Shown: positions 50,481 through 58,433 of the stretch, one piece after another | How the letters are laid out: each line of letters opens with the position of its first letter | Position numbering within the stretch: position 1 is the first letter of the stretch | Assembly: GCF_025290835.2 (NCBI RefSeq) | Contig: NZ_JAOCQD020000001.1 | Coordinates: 124,001-188,000, forward strand | Source of the DNA: Aquabacterium sp. OR-4 | GTDB lineage: Bacteria; Pseudomonadota; Gammaproteobacteria; Burkholderiales; Burkholderiaceae_C | Length of the DNA: 64,000 nt | Direction of reading: 5' to 3' | Translations under genes and position numbers: made by a program | The notes under the pieces: generated by a model | What the model was told of the DNA's origin: nothing | What the model saw: the letters and a program-made list of their open reading frames with translations, nothing else | Database searches by the model: none

Positions 50481-51296
50481 GTGCTGCTGCAACTGCTGTC
50501 CGACCTGCATCTCGAGTCCGAGACCTTCGAGCCCCAGCCCGCGCCCGGCGCCGAGTTGCTGGTGCTGGCCGGCGACATCGACGCCACCTGGGCCGGCTGG
50601 GCGCGTTTTGCGCAATGGCCGGTGCCGGTGGTGGCCGTGGCCGGCAACCATGAGTTCGACCGCCGCGAGCTGGGCCAGGCCTGGCCCGCGCTGCGCGCCC
50701 ATCTGGCGGCACTGAACATCCGCCTGCTCGAACGCGAGTCGCTGATCCACACCAGCCGCAGCGGCCAGCGCGTGCGCCTGCTGGGCACGGTGCGCTGGTG
50801 CGACTTCGATGTGTTCGGCGAGCAGGGCCGCGAACGCGCGATGCGCGCCGCCGGCTACTACCTGCGGCTGATGAACAGCCAGCGTGGCACCGTGCCGGTT
50901 GACGCCGCCGAGCTGCGCGACGAGGCCCTGGCCTGCCGCGCCTGGCTGGCCGACGAACTGCGCCGCCCCAACCCCGGGCCGGCCGATGGCGGCTGGCACA
51001 GCACCGTGGTCATCACCCACTTCGCGCCCAGCCTGAAGAGTGCCGACCCGCGCTATGGCCGGCAGCCGGGCACCGCCAGCTTCTGCAATGCCGACGACGA
51101 CCTGATCCCGCTGGCCGACCTGTGGCTGCACGGCCACCTGCACTGCCGGCACGACTACCTGGTGCCGCGCCCTGGCCACCACCCCACCCGCGTGGTGTGC
51201 CAGGCCACCGGCCTGGGGCGCAAGGGCGAGGATGCCGGTTTCGACCCGTTCAAGCTGATCGCCTGCCCCGGCCCGCTGGCGGCACTGACGTCTTGA
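50481..51296 (+). CDS. Calcineurin-like metallophosphoesterase
   Basis: A 271-residue cytoplasmic metallophosphoesterase. The five metal-binding blocks are in order: LSDLHLE (residues 7-13), AGDID (29-33), GNHEFD (54-59), THFAPS near 174 and HGHLHCRHD near 213. The C-terminal part is short. Members hydrolyse phosphodiesters or phosphoproteins; the substrate is not determinable. The first codon is a GTG at 50481. It follows pckG by 63 bp on the same strand, and the stop overlaps a possible weak FNR-like site for the next gene. No other phosphatase-related gene adjoins it. Confidence 0.92.
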   Translation: MLLQLLSDLHLESETFEPQPAPGAELLVLAGDIDATWAGWARFAQWPVPVVAVAGNHEFDRRELGQAWPALRAHLAALNIRLLERESLIHTSRSGQRVRLLGTVRWCDFDVFGEQGRERAMRAAGYYLRLMNSQRGTVPVDAAELRDEALACRAWLADELRRPNPGPADGGWHSTVVITHFAPSLKSADPRYGRQPGTASFCNADDDLIPLADLWLHGHLHCRHDYLVPRPGHHPTRVVCQATGLGRKGEDAGFDPFKLIACPGPLAALTS

Positions 51297-51306
51297 TATC
51301 GGGCAA
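51293..51306. promoter_or_regulatory. Weak FNR-like site upstream of universal stress gene
   Basis: TTGATATCGGGCAA matches the FNR/ANR consensus TTGAT-N4-ATCAA at eight of ten positions (second half GGCAA). It overlaps the end of the metallophosphoesterase gene and lies 56 bp before the UspA-type gene; such genes are FNR/ANR targets in other proteobacteria. Support is modest. Confidence 0.3.
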
Positions 51307-51362
51307 GGTGTCGCCACCATCCGGTGCGACACTGATTTCACAATCCTTGAGGAGCACACCCC

Positions 51363-51785
51363 ATGAAGATCCTGGTTCCCGTTGACGGCAGCCCGTTCAC
51401 CAAGCGCATGCTGGCCTATCTGGCCGCCCACGACGAATGGCTGGGCGACGCCCACAGCTACACGCTGCTGTACGTATCGCCGGCCGTGCCGCCCCGGGCT
51501 GCCGCGGTGATCGACAAGGACACGCTGAAGAACTACTACACCGAAGAAGCCGACAAGGTGTTCAAGCCGATCCGCACCTTCTTCGGCAAGCAGAAGATCG
51601 CCGCCGAGTTCGTCAGCAAGGTGGGCCACGCCTCGGATGCCATCGTCGATCTGGCCGCCAAGGGCAAGTTCGATCTGCTGATGATGGGCTCGCACGGCCA
51701 TGGCGTGCTGGGCAACCTGGTGCTCGGCTCGGTGACCACCAAGGTCATCAGCCGCAGCGAGGTGCCGGTGCTGATCATCCGGTAA
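51363..51785 (+). CDS. Universal stress protein (UspA family)
   Basis: A 140-residue single Usp domain. MKILVPVDGSPFTKRML opens the fold and the ATP-binding signature G-x2-G-x9-G-S/T appears as GSHGHGVLGNLVLGSVT near residue 107, so the protein is predicted to bind ATP. Usp proteins help cells survive starvation, respiratory stress and oxidants. AGGAG at 51349-51353 precedes ATG 51363 at good spacing. The gene is followed by the 87-bp tandem repeat array, which starts 5 bp after the stop codon. A weak FNR-like site upstream hints at low-oxygen induction, as for homologues elsewhere. Confidence 0.95.
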   Translation: MKILVPVDGSPFTKRMLAYLAAHDEWLGDAHSYTLLYVSPAVPPRAAAVIDKDTLKNYYTEEADKVFKPIRTFFGKQKIAAEFVSKVGHASDAIVDLAAKGKFDLLMMGSHGHGVLGNLVLGSVTTKVISRSEVPVLIIR

Positions 51786-51790
51786 GTGGG

Positions 51791-51983
51791 GCACCCGGCG
51801 CCTCGGAACCGAGGCGCCACCCGCCGCGCGGGTGGGCGGGCCTGCTTGGGAGCGGCCCGGCGCTGGCCCGCCGCGGGGCACCCGGCGCCTCGGGTTCGAA
51901 GCGCCACCCGCCGCGCAGGTGGGCGGCCCGGCTTGGGAGCGGCCCGGCGCTGGCCCGCTGCGGGGCACCCGGCGCCCCGGTGT
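51791..51983. repeat. 87-bp tandem repeat array (two full units plus partial)
   Basis: Units start at 51791, 51878 and 51965, giving a period of 87 bp with two copies differing at about a dozen positions and about 18 bp of a third. Each begins GCACCCGGCGCC and contains CACCCGCCGCGC and GGGAGCGGCCCGGCGCTGGCCC. The same landmarks in the same order appear in the 85-bp array at 31911, so both belong to one family. The array fills the whole gap between the stress-protein gene and the convergent TetR gene. Confidence 0.9.
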
Positions 51984-51988
51984 GAAGG

Positions 51989-52627
51989 TCAGCGCCGCGT
52001 TGCGAGGCCGTCGAAACAGGTGGACAGCACCCAGTCGACGATCTGTGCGTCGCTGTGGCTGCCGCTGGCTTTCAGAAAGCCCAGCACCGGATCGCAGGCG
52101 CGGGCGTAGACGGTGAACAGCACGGCTTGCGGCGGCAGTGCGGGGTTGACGCTGCCATCGGCCTGGGCCTGAACGATCCATTCGCCGAGCCGGTCGCTCA
52201 GCGTCATCAGCCGGTCCATGTAGTCGCGGTGCGCCAGCAGGGCATTGCGCAGCGACGAGTTCTCGGACGGCAGCGTCGGCATGGCGCCGGCCAGCTGGGT
52301 TTCCAGGGTCCAGCGGGTCAAGGCCTTCAGCCGGCCGGCGGCGTCGAGCGCAGTGTCGGCGGCCAGGCCATCCACCACGGCCAGGGCCTGGTCCATGGTC
52401 TGCACCATCGCCGCAGCGGCCAGCGCCTCCTTCGAGACGAAGTGCTTGTACAGGCTGGCCTTGGCGATGCCCACCTCGGCGGCCACCTCGTCCACCGTCA
52501 TCAGGTCAAAGCCTTTTTCGGCCAGCAGGCGTTTGACGGCGGCGACGATCGCGTCTTCGCGCGCCAGCAGGGTCTTCTGGCGAAAGCTCAGCTTGGCGGG
52601 CGCAAGCGCAGGGACATCGGTGTTCAC
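51989..52627 (-). CDS. TetR/AcrR-family transcriptional regulator
   Basis: A 212-residue TetR regulator. The helix-turn-helix is at about residues 24-70 (AIVAAVKRLLAEKGFDLMTV then VDEVAAEVGIAKASLYKHFVSKEAL), followed by an all-helical ligand-binding domain with no recognised ligand. Start is a GTG complementary to 52625-52627, giving MNTDVPALAP; a later Met is not available before the HTH. It does not overlap neighbours and its target is unknown: there is no divergent efflux gene, and the nearest gene rightwards is a small leftward gene. It is convergent with the stress-protein gene across the 87-bp repeat. Confidence 0.9.
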   Translation of the reverse strand: MNTDVPALAPAKLSFRQKTLLAREDAIVAAVKRLLAEKGFDLMTVDEVAAEVGIAKASLYKHFVSKEALAAAAMVQTMDQALAVVDGLAADTALDAAGRLKALTRWTLETQLAGAMPTLPSENSSLRNALLAHRDYMDRLMTLSDRLGEWIVQAQADGSVNPALPPQAVLFTVYARACDPVLGFLKASGSHSDAQIVDWVLSTCFDGLATRR

Positions 52628-52738
52628 GCCACGATTCTAGAGGCGCGGCGTGCCGATCAGACTCCCAAGGTTATTCAGTGACCAGCCGGTCGCACCGGTT
52701 GGCCCAGTCGGCCCGGCGGTGGTGGCGATGGCGTGAGG

Positions 52739-52948
52739 TCAGCTCGCCTCGGCGCGCTGCAGCCAGCGCGGCAACCAGGTGCGCCGGGCAGCGGGCGGGG
52801 TGCGCTGGGCCTCGATGCATTCGTCGGCCTCGTCGAGCCATTGCTCCATGCCGAAGGCGGTGCCCAGGTCGGCGGGCTCGGGCTCGCGCACCACGCCACG
52901 GCGTCCGGCCAGGCGGCTGAACAGGGACAGGGCGGGCAGCAAGGGCAT
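52739..52948 (-). CDS. Small protein of unknown function (69 residues)
   Basis: A 69-residue protein beginning MPLLPALSLFSRLAGRRG, with an acidic middle (REPEPADLGTAFGMEQWLDEADECIEA) and a basic Trp-rich end (RRTWLPRWLQRAEAS). I do not recognise a family. Translation is supported by GGAG six bases upstream of the ATG, which is why I prefer this start over one 15 codons earlier. The short hydrophobic start is too weak for a signal peptide or membrane helix. It is divergent from the sigma-like gene at 53360 across a 411-bp gap, so the pair may share control. Confidence 0.6.
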   Translation of the reverse strand: MPLLPALSLFSRLAGRRGVVREPEPADLGTAFGMEQWLDEADECIEAQRTPPAARRTWLPRWLQRAEAS

Positions 52949-53359
52949 CTCGGTCTCCAAAAGGGCATCGGCGGGTCGGCGACCGCCTGTCAACTAGCCT
53001 GGCAGGTCATGCGGCCCAGCATGCGTGCAAGTCGGCGCTGGCATTCGGCTGAACAACAGGGCTTGGGTCTGGCTGCTTGGCCGTTTGCGGCCGGGCCCAT
53101 TCGTCGGTTGGCACATTGGAGCGCCGGGTGGACGCTCATGCACGGCAATATTCACGCTTGGCGCAGCCTGCCCCGCAGACCAGGGGGGCCTGGCCCTGCG
53201 GCAACTGCGCCGACCAATGTGCGCGCGCCACCCCGCCGGCACCAGCGGGCCTCTCGGCAGTGCGTTGTCGGGAGTGCTGGATGCTGTGACCGACGTCACA
53301 AGCCGGTCGCACACCAGCACACAACCCGTTGCCGGCCTCGGCGCCTACGCTGTGGTCCC
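52949..53359. other. Intergenic region with a CRP-type palindrome
   Basis: This 411-bp gap between divergent small genes is slightly less G+C-rich than its surroundings and carries the TGTGA-N6-TCACA site at 53285-53300. Open frames on both strands (for example 53025-53363) lack a ribosome site and codon pattern and are judged spurious. No RNA gene is recognisable. Confidence 0.55.
53285..53300. promoter_or_regulatory. Perfect CRP-type site TGTGA-N6-TCACA
   Basis: TGTGACCGACGTCACA is an exact match to the CRP half-sites with the canonical six-base spacer, and its inner bases extend the symmetry to TGTGAC-N4-GTCACA. It ends 60 bp before the ATG at 53360, a normal activator position. The Crp/Fnr protein at 3879-4565 has cAMP-pocket residues and a partly CRP-like recognition helix, making it a candidate ligand. 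Confidence 0.6.
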
Positions 53360-53833
53360 ATGATGGTCACTGTCCACCCCCCCGTTTCGTCCGGTCTGCC
53401 ACATCGCCCGACCGTTGGGGCCGCATGGCGCTCCAGCGAGCCGGCCTTGCGCGACTGGCTGGCTGCCCACAAGGACGGCCTGTTCCGCTGGGTGCTGGCA
53501 CGCGGCGACGACGCCGCGGCCCGCCGCGGCTTTGCCGAAGGTGCGGTGGCCATCCAGCGCCTGCGCGGCGAGGGCGAGTTTGTCGACTGGCTGCTGGCCG
53601 CCGCGGTGCTGACCGCGCGGCGCAACAGCGCCGAGCTGCAGGCCGGCTCGGCCCTGGCCGGCCTGCCGCCCGAGCTGCGCGCGCTGCTGCGCCTGGTGTC
53701 GCGCGGCGACATGCGCATCGAGGAAGCGCTGGCGCTGCTGCCGCAGCGCATGGACTATGTGCGCCAGCGGCTGGTGCGCACGCGGCTGGGTGCCCAGCGC
53801 CCTCGCACATCAGCAACGCTAATGAACTCGTAG
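53360..53833 (+). CDS. Sigma-factor-like protein with only region 4-like part preserved
   Basis: A 157-residue protein. Residues about 105-150 (LAGLPPELRALLRLVSRGDM, then RIEEALALLPQRMDYVRQRLVRTR) read like ECF sigma region 4: the LPPELR opening, a helix-turn-helix with EEA, and the final arginine-rich V-R-x-R-L-x-R-T-R. The N-terminal part (ALRDWLAAHKDGLFRWVLARG) only vaguely recalls region 2 and lacks its conserved aromatic-rich core. It may be a degenerate sigma factor, a sigma-like DNA-binding adaptor, or an unrelated helical protein. ATG 53360 (MMVTVHPPV) is chosen; the frame upstream is not coding. The CRP-type box lies just upstream. Confidence 0.6.
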   Translation: MMVTVHPPVSSGLPHRPTVGAAWRSSEPALRDWLAAHKDGLFRWVLARGDDAAARRGFAEGAVAIQRLRGEGEFVDWLLAAAVLTARRNSAELQAGSALAGLPPELRALLRLVSRGDMRIEEALALLPQRMDYVRQRLVRTRLGAQRPRTSATLMNS

Positions 53834-53942
53834 TTCCATCAATCGATCTTCATGTTTTGGCGGGGCGTGCCGAGAATCCGGCCAACCCCCAACGGCCAGG
53901 CGGCAGTGGCTTGCCAAGCCCGTTGCGCGAAGGAGCTCCGAC

Positions 53943-55280
53943 ATGAAGGTCATCGTTCTCGGCGCCGGCATCATCGGCGTGTCCACCGCCTGGCACCTGC
54001 TCAACGAGGGCCATGAGGTCACCGTGGTGGATCGCCAGCCCGACGCGGCGCTGGAGACCAGCTTTGCCAATGGCGCGCAGATCTCGGTGAGCTTCTGCGA
54101 GCCCTGGGCCAGTGCCGGGGCGCCGTTCAAGGTGGCCAAGTGGCTGCTGCGCGACGATTCGCCGCTGCTGTTTCGACCGCGGCTCGACCCGCACCAGTGG
54201 CGCTGGGGCCTGAGCTTCCTGGGCCAGTGCAGCAACGCCGCCTTCGAGCGCAATGTGCGCCAGCTGGTGGCGCTGGGCCGCTACAGCCATGAGTCGCTGA
54301 AGCGCCTGGTGGCTGACACCGGCATTGACTATCAGCGGCTCGAGCGCGGCATCCTGCACTTCTTCTCGTCGGCGGCCGACTTCGAGTCGGGCGCCGCCGC
54401 GGCTGAGCTGATGCGCCAGTATGGCGTCGACCGCCGCGTGCTCGGCCGCGACGAGGTGCTGAAGGTCGAACCGGCACTGGCGGCCTTTGGCACGCAGATC
54501 CACGGTGGCACCTTCACGCCCAGCGACGAGTCGGGCGATGCGCGGGTGTTCACGCAGCAGCTGGCCGCACGCTGCCGTGCGCGCGGCGCGGTCTTTCTGC
54601 ACGAGACCGCCGTCAGCGCGCTCAACCGCAGCGGCGATCGCATCACCGGCGTGCGCGTGCAGCAGCTGCGCCACGGCCGCTTCCAGACCCTCAGCGCCGA
54701 CGCCTATGTGGCGGCGATGGGCTCGTACACCGCGCCGCTGCTGCGCCAGGTGGGCCTGTGGCTGAACATCTACCCCGCCAAGGGCTACTCGGCCACGCTG
54801 AACCTGAAGCGCCCGCAGGACGCCAGCGTGGTGAGCCTGCTCGACGACACCCGCAAGATCGCGATCAGCCGGCTGGGCGACCAGATCCGCATTGCCGGCA
54901 CGGCCGAGCTGGCCGGCTACGACACCGGGCTCGATGGCGCCACCGCGCGCACCCGCTGTGCCGCGCTGGTGCGGCGTTACGAAGAGCTGTTTCCCGGCGT
55001 GGCCGATACCAGCGAGCCCAACTTCTGGACCGGCCTGCGCCCCAGCACGCCCACCAACATCCCCTACATCGGCCGCAGCAGGCTCGGCAACCTGTGGCTC
55101 AACGCCGGCCATGGCACGCTGGGCTGGACGCATGGTGCCGGCTCGGGCCAGGCACTGGCCGAGCTGATCAGCGGCAAGCGCCCGGCACTGGCGGCCACGG
55201 GCTTCGGCTTCTGTGGCGACGCACTGCCGGCGCCGCGCACCAGCGTGGCGGTGGGCGCCCCGGCGCCACGCCGGGCCTGA
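53943..55280 (+). CDS. dadA: D-amino-acid dehydrogenase small subunit
   Basis: A 445-residue FAD enzyme that deaminates D-amino acids (typically D-alanine) to 2-oxo acids, passing electrons to the respiratory chain at the inner membrane. MKVIVLGAGIIGVSTAWHL holds the Rossmann GxGxxG, followed by EVTVVDRQ with the ribose-binding acid. The segment ETSFANGAQISVSFCEPWAS and the C-terminal GLRPSTPTNIPYIGRS and HGTLGWTHGAGSGQALAELI match DadA. Length is about ten residues longer than most homologues, due to a tail. AAGGAG eight bases before ATG 53943 is a strong ribosome site. No dadX racemase is adjacent. Confidence 0.96.
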   Translation: MKVIVLGAGIIGVSTAWHLLNEGHEVTVVDRQPDAALETSFANGAQISVSFCEPWASAGAPFKVAKWLLRDDSPLLFRPRLDPHQWRWGLSFLGQCSNAAFERNVRQLVALGRYSHESLKRLVADTGIDYQRLERGILHFFSSAADFESGAAAAELMRQYGVDRRVLGRDEVLKVEPALAAFGTQIHGGTFTPSDESGDARVFTQQLAARCRARGAVFLHETAVSALNRSGDRITGVRVQQLRHGRFQTLSADAYVAAMGSYTAPLLRQVGLWLNIYPAKGYSATLNLKRPQDASVVSLLDDTRKIAISRLGDQIRIAGTAELAGYDTGLDGATARTRCAALVRRYEELFPGVADTSEPNFWTGLRPSTPTNIPYIGRSRLGNLWLNAGHGTLGWTHGAGSGQALAELISGKRPALAATGFGFCGDALPAPRTSVAVGAPAPRRA

Positions 55281-55402
55281 GGCGCGGGCCGGGCTGTTCA
55301 TCGCTTCGGGCGGTGGGAGGGCCGCCTAGAATCGCGCCCCTTTCCGCTTCCCCCTGAACGCGTGGGCGCGCCGTGACCGGCCCGCCGCCGCGTGATCCGC
55401 CC

Positions 55403-56692
55403 ATGGCCCACGCTGTCTGCGCAATCGATTTCGGCACCTCCAACTCGGCCATCGCGCTGCCCACGGCCGATGGCGGCGGCGCCGGCGTGCAGCTGGTGAC
55501 CCTGGAGGGCGGCCGCCGCACCATGCCCACCGCGGTGTTCTATGCGGTCGAAGGCCTGGCCGCGCACGAGGAGCCGCAGCGCCACTACGGCCGCGCGGCG
55601 GTGGCGGCCTATGTGGAGGGCACCGAAGGCCGGCTGATGCGCTCGATGAAGAGCATCCTGGGCAGCACGCTGGCCACCCAGGCCACCGATGTGGGCGGCG
55701 GCCGCTCGGTCAAGTACCTCGACATCGTGGCCGGCTACCTGCGCCATCTGAAGACCCTGGCCGAGGGCGAGGCCGGCCGGCCGCTGACCCATGCGGTGCT
55801 GGGCCGGCCGGTGTTTTTTGTCGATGGTGAGCCCGAGCGCGATGCCGCCGCACAGGCGGCGCTGGAGGCCGCGGCGCGCGAGGTGGGCTTTGCCGACGTG
55901 AGCTTCCAGTACGAGCCGATTGCCGCCGCGCTGGACTACGAGATGACGGTCGACCGCGAGCAGATCGTGCTGGTGGCCGACATCGGCGGCGGCACCTCCG
56001 ACTTCTCGCTGGTGCGCGTGGGGCCGCAGCGGCGCGAGCGCGTGGACCGCGCCGACGACATCCTGGCCAACCACGGCGTGCACATCGCCGGCACCGATTT
56101 CGACCGCCACATCGAGCTGGCCGCCATCCTGCCGGCCTGCGGTTACAAGGGCCTGGGGCCCACCGGCCGCGAGGTGCCCAGCAAGGTGTACTTCGACCTC
56201 GCCACCTGGCACCTGATCAACACCGTGTACGTGCCGCTACGGGTGGCCGAGCTGGCGCGCATGAAGAGCTTCTATGCCGACGTGGACCAGCATGCGCGGC
56301 TGATGACCGCGGTGCGCGAGCGCCTGGGCCATGCCCTGATCGCCCGCGCCGAAAGCGCCAAGATCGCCGTGGCCGAGGGCGGGCAGACGCTGATCGACCT
56401 GTCGCTGCTGGGCGACGATGCGCTCGACGTGCGCTTCAGCGAGCCGCAGGCGGTGGCCGCCATCGGCGCCGACCTGCAGCGCATCGTCGATGCCGCCGAC
56501 GACACCCTGCGCCAGGCCGGCATCACGCGCGAGCAGGTCGATGCGCTGTACTTCACCGGCGGCTCCACCGGCCTGCGGCCGCTGGCCGAGGCGATTGCGG
56601 CGCGTTTTCCGGCCGCCCGCCAGGTGCGCGGCGATGCCTTTGCCAGCGTGGCCGCCGGCCTGGGGCAGCACGCGCGGCGGGTGTTCGCCTGA
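55403..56692 (+). CDS. Hsp70-family chaperone-like protein (YegD-type)
   Basis: A 429-residue protein with only the actin-like ATPase domain of Hsp70, lacking the substrate-binding domain. Phosphate 1 motif AIDFGTSNSAIAL lies at residues 6-18, phosphate 2 VADIGGGTSDFSLV near 192, and the adenosine motif FTGGSTGLRPLAEA near 385. E. coli YegD has this architecture; its role is not established. I chose ATG 55403 (MAHAVCAIDFGT); a GTG 30 bp upstream is in frame. A TAGAAT at 55326-55331 is a reasonable -10. It follows dadA by 122 bp on the same strand but has this apparent promoter of its own. Confidence 0.9.
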   Translation: MAHAVCAIDFGTSNSAIALPTADGGGAGVQLVTLEGGRRTMPTAVFYAVEGLAAHEEPQRHYGRAAVAAYVEGTEGRLMRSMKSILGSTLATQATDVGGGRSVKYLDIVAGYLRHLKTLAEGEAGRPLTHAVLGRPVFFVDGEPERDAAAQAALEAAAREVGFADVSFQYEPIAAALDYEMTVDREQIVLVADIGGGTSDFSLVRVGPQRRERVDRADDILANHGVHIAGTDFDRHIELAAILPACGYKGLGPTGREVPSKVYFDLATWHLINTVYVPLRVAELARMKSFYADVDQHARLMTAVRERLGHALIARAESAKIAVAEGGQTLIDLSLLGDDALDVRFSEPQAVAAIGADLQRIVDAADDTLRQAGITREQVDALYFTGGSTGLRPLAEAIAARFPAARQVRGDAFASVAAGLGQHARRVFA

Positions 56693-56750
56693 GGGCAAGG
56701 GGGCAGCCGGCCGCATGGGCCCATGCGGCCACCCGCCGAGCGGGCCTGGC

Positions 56751-57590
56751 TCAGCGCCGCGGCGGCCCCGGCCGGCGCGGCGCCCCCGGGCGGGCGCCCG
56801 GCCTGGCCGCGGGCTTGCCGGCCGGCTTGTCCTGCGGCAGCGACACGTCGGCGATCAGCAGCGTGGCGCGCACCAGGTCTTCCACCGCCTCGTCCAGCGA
56901 CTCGGGCGGCTCGATGGTCTCGATTTCGGCCAGCAGCTCGTCGGCGTCTTCCAGGTCCTCGGGGTCGAGGTGGCGGTACAGCAGCGCCAGCGGCTCGGTG
57001 AGCTGCGGCTCGAAGCGGTCCATCAGCGCCGGAAACAGGTCCACCGCGGTGGCAAAACCGGCCACCCAGGGCATCACCACCTCGGACGGCTCGGCCTCGT
57101 CCTCGAGCTCGTAGACCCAGGGGTCGAACCAGTCGCGCTCGGCGATCGCCAGCGCCAGCTCGGCATGGCGGCGGCGCACCAGCTGCTGCAGGCGCGCCGT
57201 GTCGAAGCCCGACGGCGCCGGCTTGCCATCCACATCGGTGATGTGCGCCAGCCAGCGCGGCTCGGGCACCAGCTCAGGCTGCAGCAGCACGCCGGCCAGG
57301 TAGCCGTCGAGCGACATCACGTCCAGCGCATCGTGGCTGGGCGGCAGGCTGTCGAGCAGGGCTTGCAGCGCGTCGATCTCGTGCTCGGCCAGCGGCTCGG
57401 GCGGCGGCAGCGGGGCGGGCTTGCGGCCCGCCGCACCCGACCCGCCGGGCCCCTTGGCCTGTGCACCACGCGATGCCGGCTTGGCCGGTCCGCGCCCGGC
57501 GCCGAAGGCCGAGCCGAAGCCCGGGCCACCGCCCTGGCGCGGGGCCGGGCGAGGGGGCGATTTTTTGGCAGGCGGGCGGGGCGGTGTCAT
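56751..57590 (-). CDS. UPF0149 / YecA-family protein with basic N terminus
   Basis: A 279-residue protein. Residues about 67-235 form the UPF0149 (YgfB/YecA) helical domain, with SLDGYLAGVLLQPELVPEPRWL near 92 and WVAGFATAVDLFPALMDRF near 175. The first 60 residues are Pro/Gly/Lys-rich and disordered, and the last 30 are similar (KPAARPGARPGAPRRPG). Most family members lack such long low-complexity ends; there is no SEC-C zinc motif at the C terminus. Function is not known for most members. The GTG/ATG at 57590 gives MTPPRPPAKK. It is convergent with the Hsp70-like gene and divergent from the FMN-reductase gene. Confidence 0.88.
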   Translation of the reverse strand: MTPPRPPAKKSPPRPAPRQGGGPGFGSAFGAGRGPAKPASRGAQAKGPGGSGAAGRKPAPLPPPEPLAEHEIDALQALLDSLPPSHDALDVMSLDGYLAGVLLQPELVPEPRWLAHITDVDGKPAPSGFDTARLQQLVRRRHAELALAIAERDWFDPWVYELEDEAEPSEVVMPWVAGFATAVDLFPALMDRFEPQLTEPLALLYRHLDPEDLEDADELLAEIETIEPPESLDEAVEDLVRATLLIADVSLPQDKPAGKPAARPGARPGAPRRPGPPRR

Positions 57591-57622
57591 GCGCGGATTG
57601 TCGCCTGCCTATCATGGGCAGG

Positions 57623-58195
57623 ATGACCGCCCACCGCCATCTGCTCTTCCTCGTTGCCAGCACCCGCGAGCCGGGTGTCGAGGGCAATACCGAAACCCTG
57701 GCCCGTGCCGCCGCCGCCGGCTTGCCCGCCGACGCGGGCCAGACCTGGCGCCACCTGCACGGCCTGCGGCTGCCACCGTTCCAGGACCATCGGCACGACC
57801 GCGGCACCTACCCGATGCCGGGGGCCGACGACGGCGACCTGCGCGGCCTGCTCGACGACACCCTGGCCGCCACCGACCTGGTGTTCGTGGCCCCGGTGTA
57901 CTGGTACAGCCTGCCCGCGGCCATGAAGCTCTACCTCGACCACTGGAGCGCCTGGCTGCGTGTGCCGGGGCTGGATTTCAAGGCGCGCCTGGCCGACAAG
58001 CGCTTCTGGCTGGTCACCACCAGCGGCAACCGGCCCAAGGCCCAGCCGATGATCGACAGCCTGCGCCTGTGCGCCGGTTTTTGCGGCGCCCACTGGGGCG
58101 GCGAGCTGTGGGGCCAGGGCGGCGAGCCGGGCAAGGTGCTGGGCGACGCGCAGGCGCTGGCCGCGGCGCCGGGCTTTCTGCACCTGCCGGGCTGA
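57623..58195 (+). CDS. NADPH-dependent FMN reductase / flavodoxin-like fold protein
   Basis: A 190-residue flavodoxin-fold protein: LFLVASTREPGVEGNTETLARA (residues 8-29) is the phosphate-binding loop S-x-R-x-x-G-x-x-x, and FVAPVYWYSLPAAMKLYLDHWSAW near 88-110 is the second FMN-binding segment seen in NADPH-dependent FMN reductases and NAD(P)H-quinone reductases. FKARLADKRFWLVTTSGN follows. A Trp-rich isoalloxazine region (HWGGELWGQGG) lies near 156. ATG 57623 is used; ATG 57614 is in frame. It probably reduces quinones or flavin. The gene is divergent from UPF0149 with 32 bp between starts. Confidence 0.88.
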   Translation: MTAHRHLLFLVASTREPGVEGNTETLARAAAAGLPADAGQTWRHLHGLRLPPFQDHRHDRGTYPMPGADDGDLRGLLDDTLAATDLVFVAPVYWYSLPAAMKLYLDHWSAWLRVPGLDFKARLADKRFWLVTTSGNRPKAQPMIDSLRLCAGFCGAHWGGELWGQGGEPGKVLGDAQALAAAPGFLHLPG

Positions 58196-58315
58196 CTGGC
58201 GCGGCACGGCCGCGGCCCCTGCGCCACCCCGCCGGGCACGGCCGTGCGTTCGGTTGCGGCGCCCGCGCCACAGCCGCTGTGACAAGGCGTCTTCTAGGGA
58301 TGGTTGCCTGCGGGG

Positions 58316-58427
58316 TGCCTGGGCACAGTGCATTCCATTGCGCAGTGCCCAGGGCATTGCCAGGGTCCCAACGACGTCCTTTCCGAGGACTTCAACAGCC
58401 CGCCGAGTTTTCGGCGGGCTTTTTTTT
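58316..58427 (+). ncRNA. Candidate small RNA with three stem-loops and a terminator
   Basis: The 238-bp gap after the FMN-reductase gene contains no supported ORF but holds three consecutive hairpins. The first pairs TGCCTGGGCAC (58316-58326) with GTGCCCAGGGCA (58345-58356, one bulge) around a loop with an inner TGC/GCA; the second is GTCCT-TTCCG-AGGAC (58376-58390); the third is a perfect 10-bp terminator stem (58397-58420) followed by eight T residues counting the stem end. This modular structure plus terminator, oriented on the plus strand, is typical of a bacterial sRNA, though a long 3' UTR of the FMN-reductase mRNA is an alternative. No promoter is certain. Confidence 0.5.
58397..58427 (+). 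terminator. Rho-independent terminator
   Basis: AGCCCGCCGA at 58397-58406 and TCGGCGGGCT at 58411-58420 form a perfect 10-bp stem with a GTTT loop, followed by seven T residues. It terminates rightward transcription coming from the FMN-reductase gene or from the candidate small RNA. On the minus strand there is no T-run, so it is one-directional. Confidence 0.92.
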
Positions 58428-58433
58428 GGCCGT

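Noticed and set aside
48501..52181. 1226-residue leftward open frame under pckG and neighbours
   Set aside because: Antisense of well-supported genes; no domains; also crosses the 87-bp repeat.
53025..53363. 112-residue rightward ORF in the CRP-site gap
   Set aside because: No ribosome site, irregular codon use, and it runs through the CRP-type box and into the next gene start.
52739..53833. Toxin-antitoxin interpretation of the two small divergent genes
   Set aside because: They are divergent rather than tandem and overlapping, and neither has a toxin or antitoxin motif.
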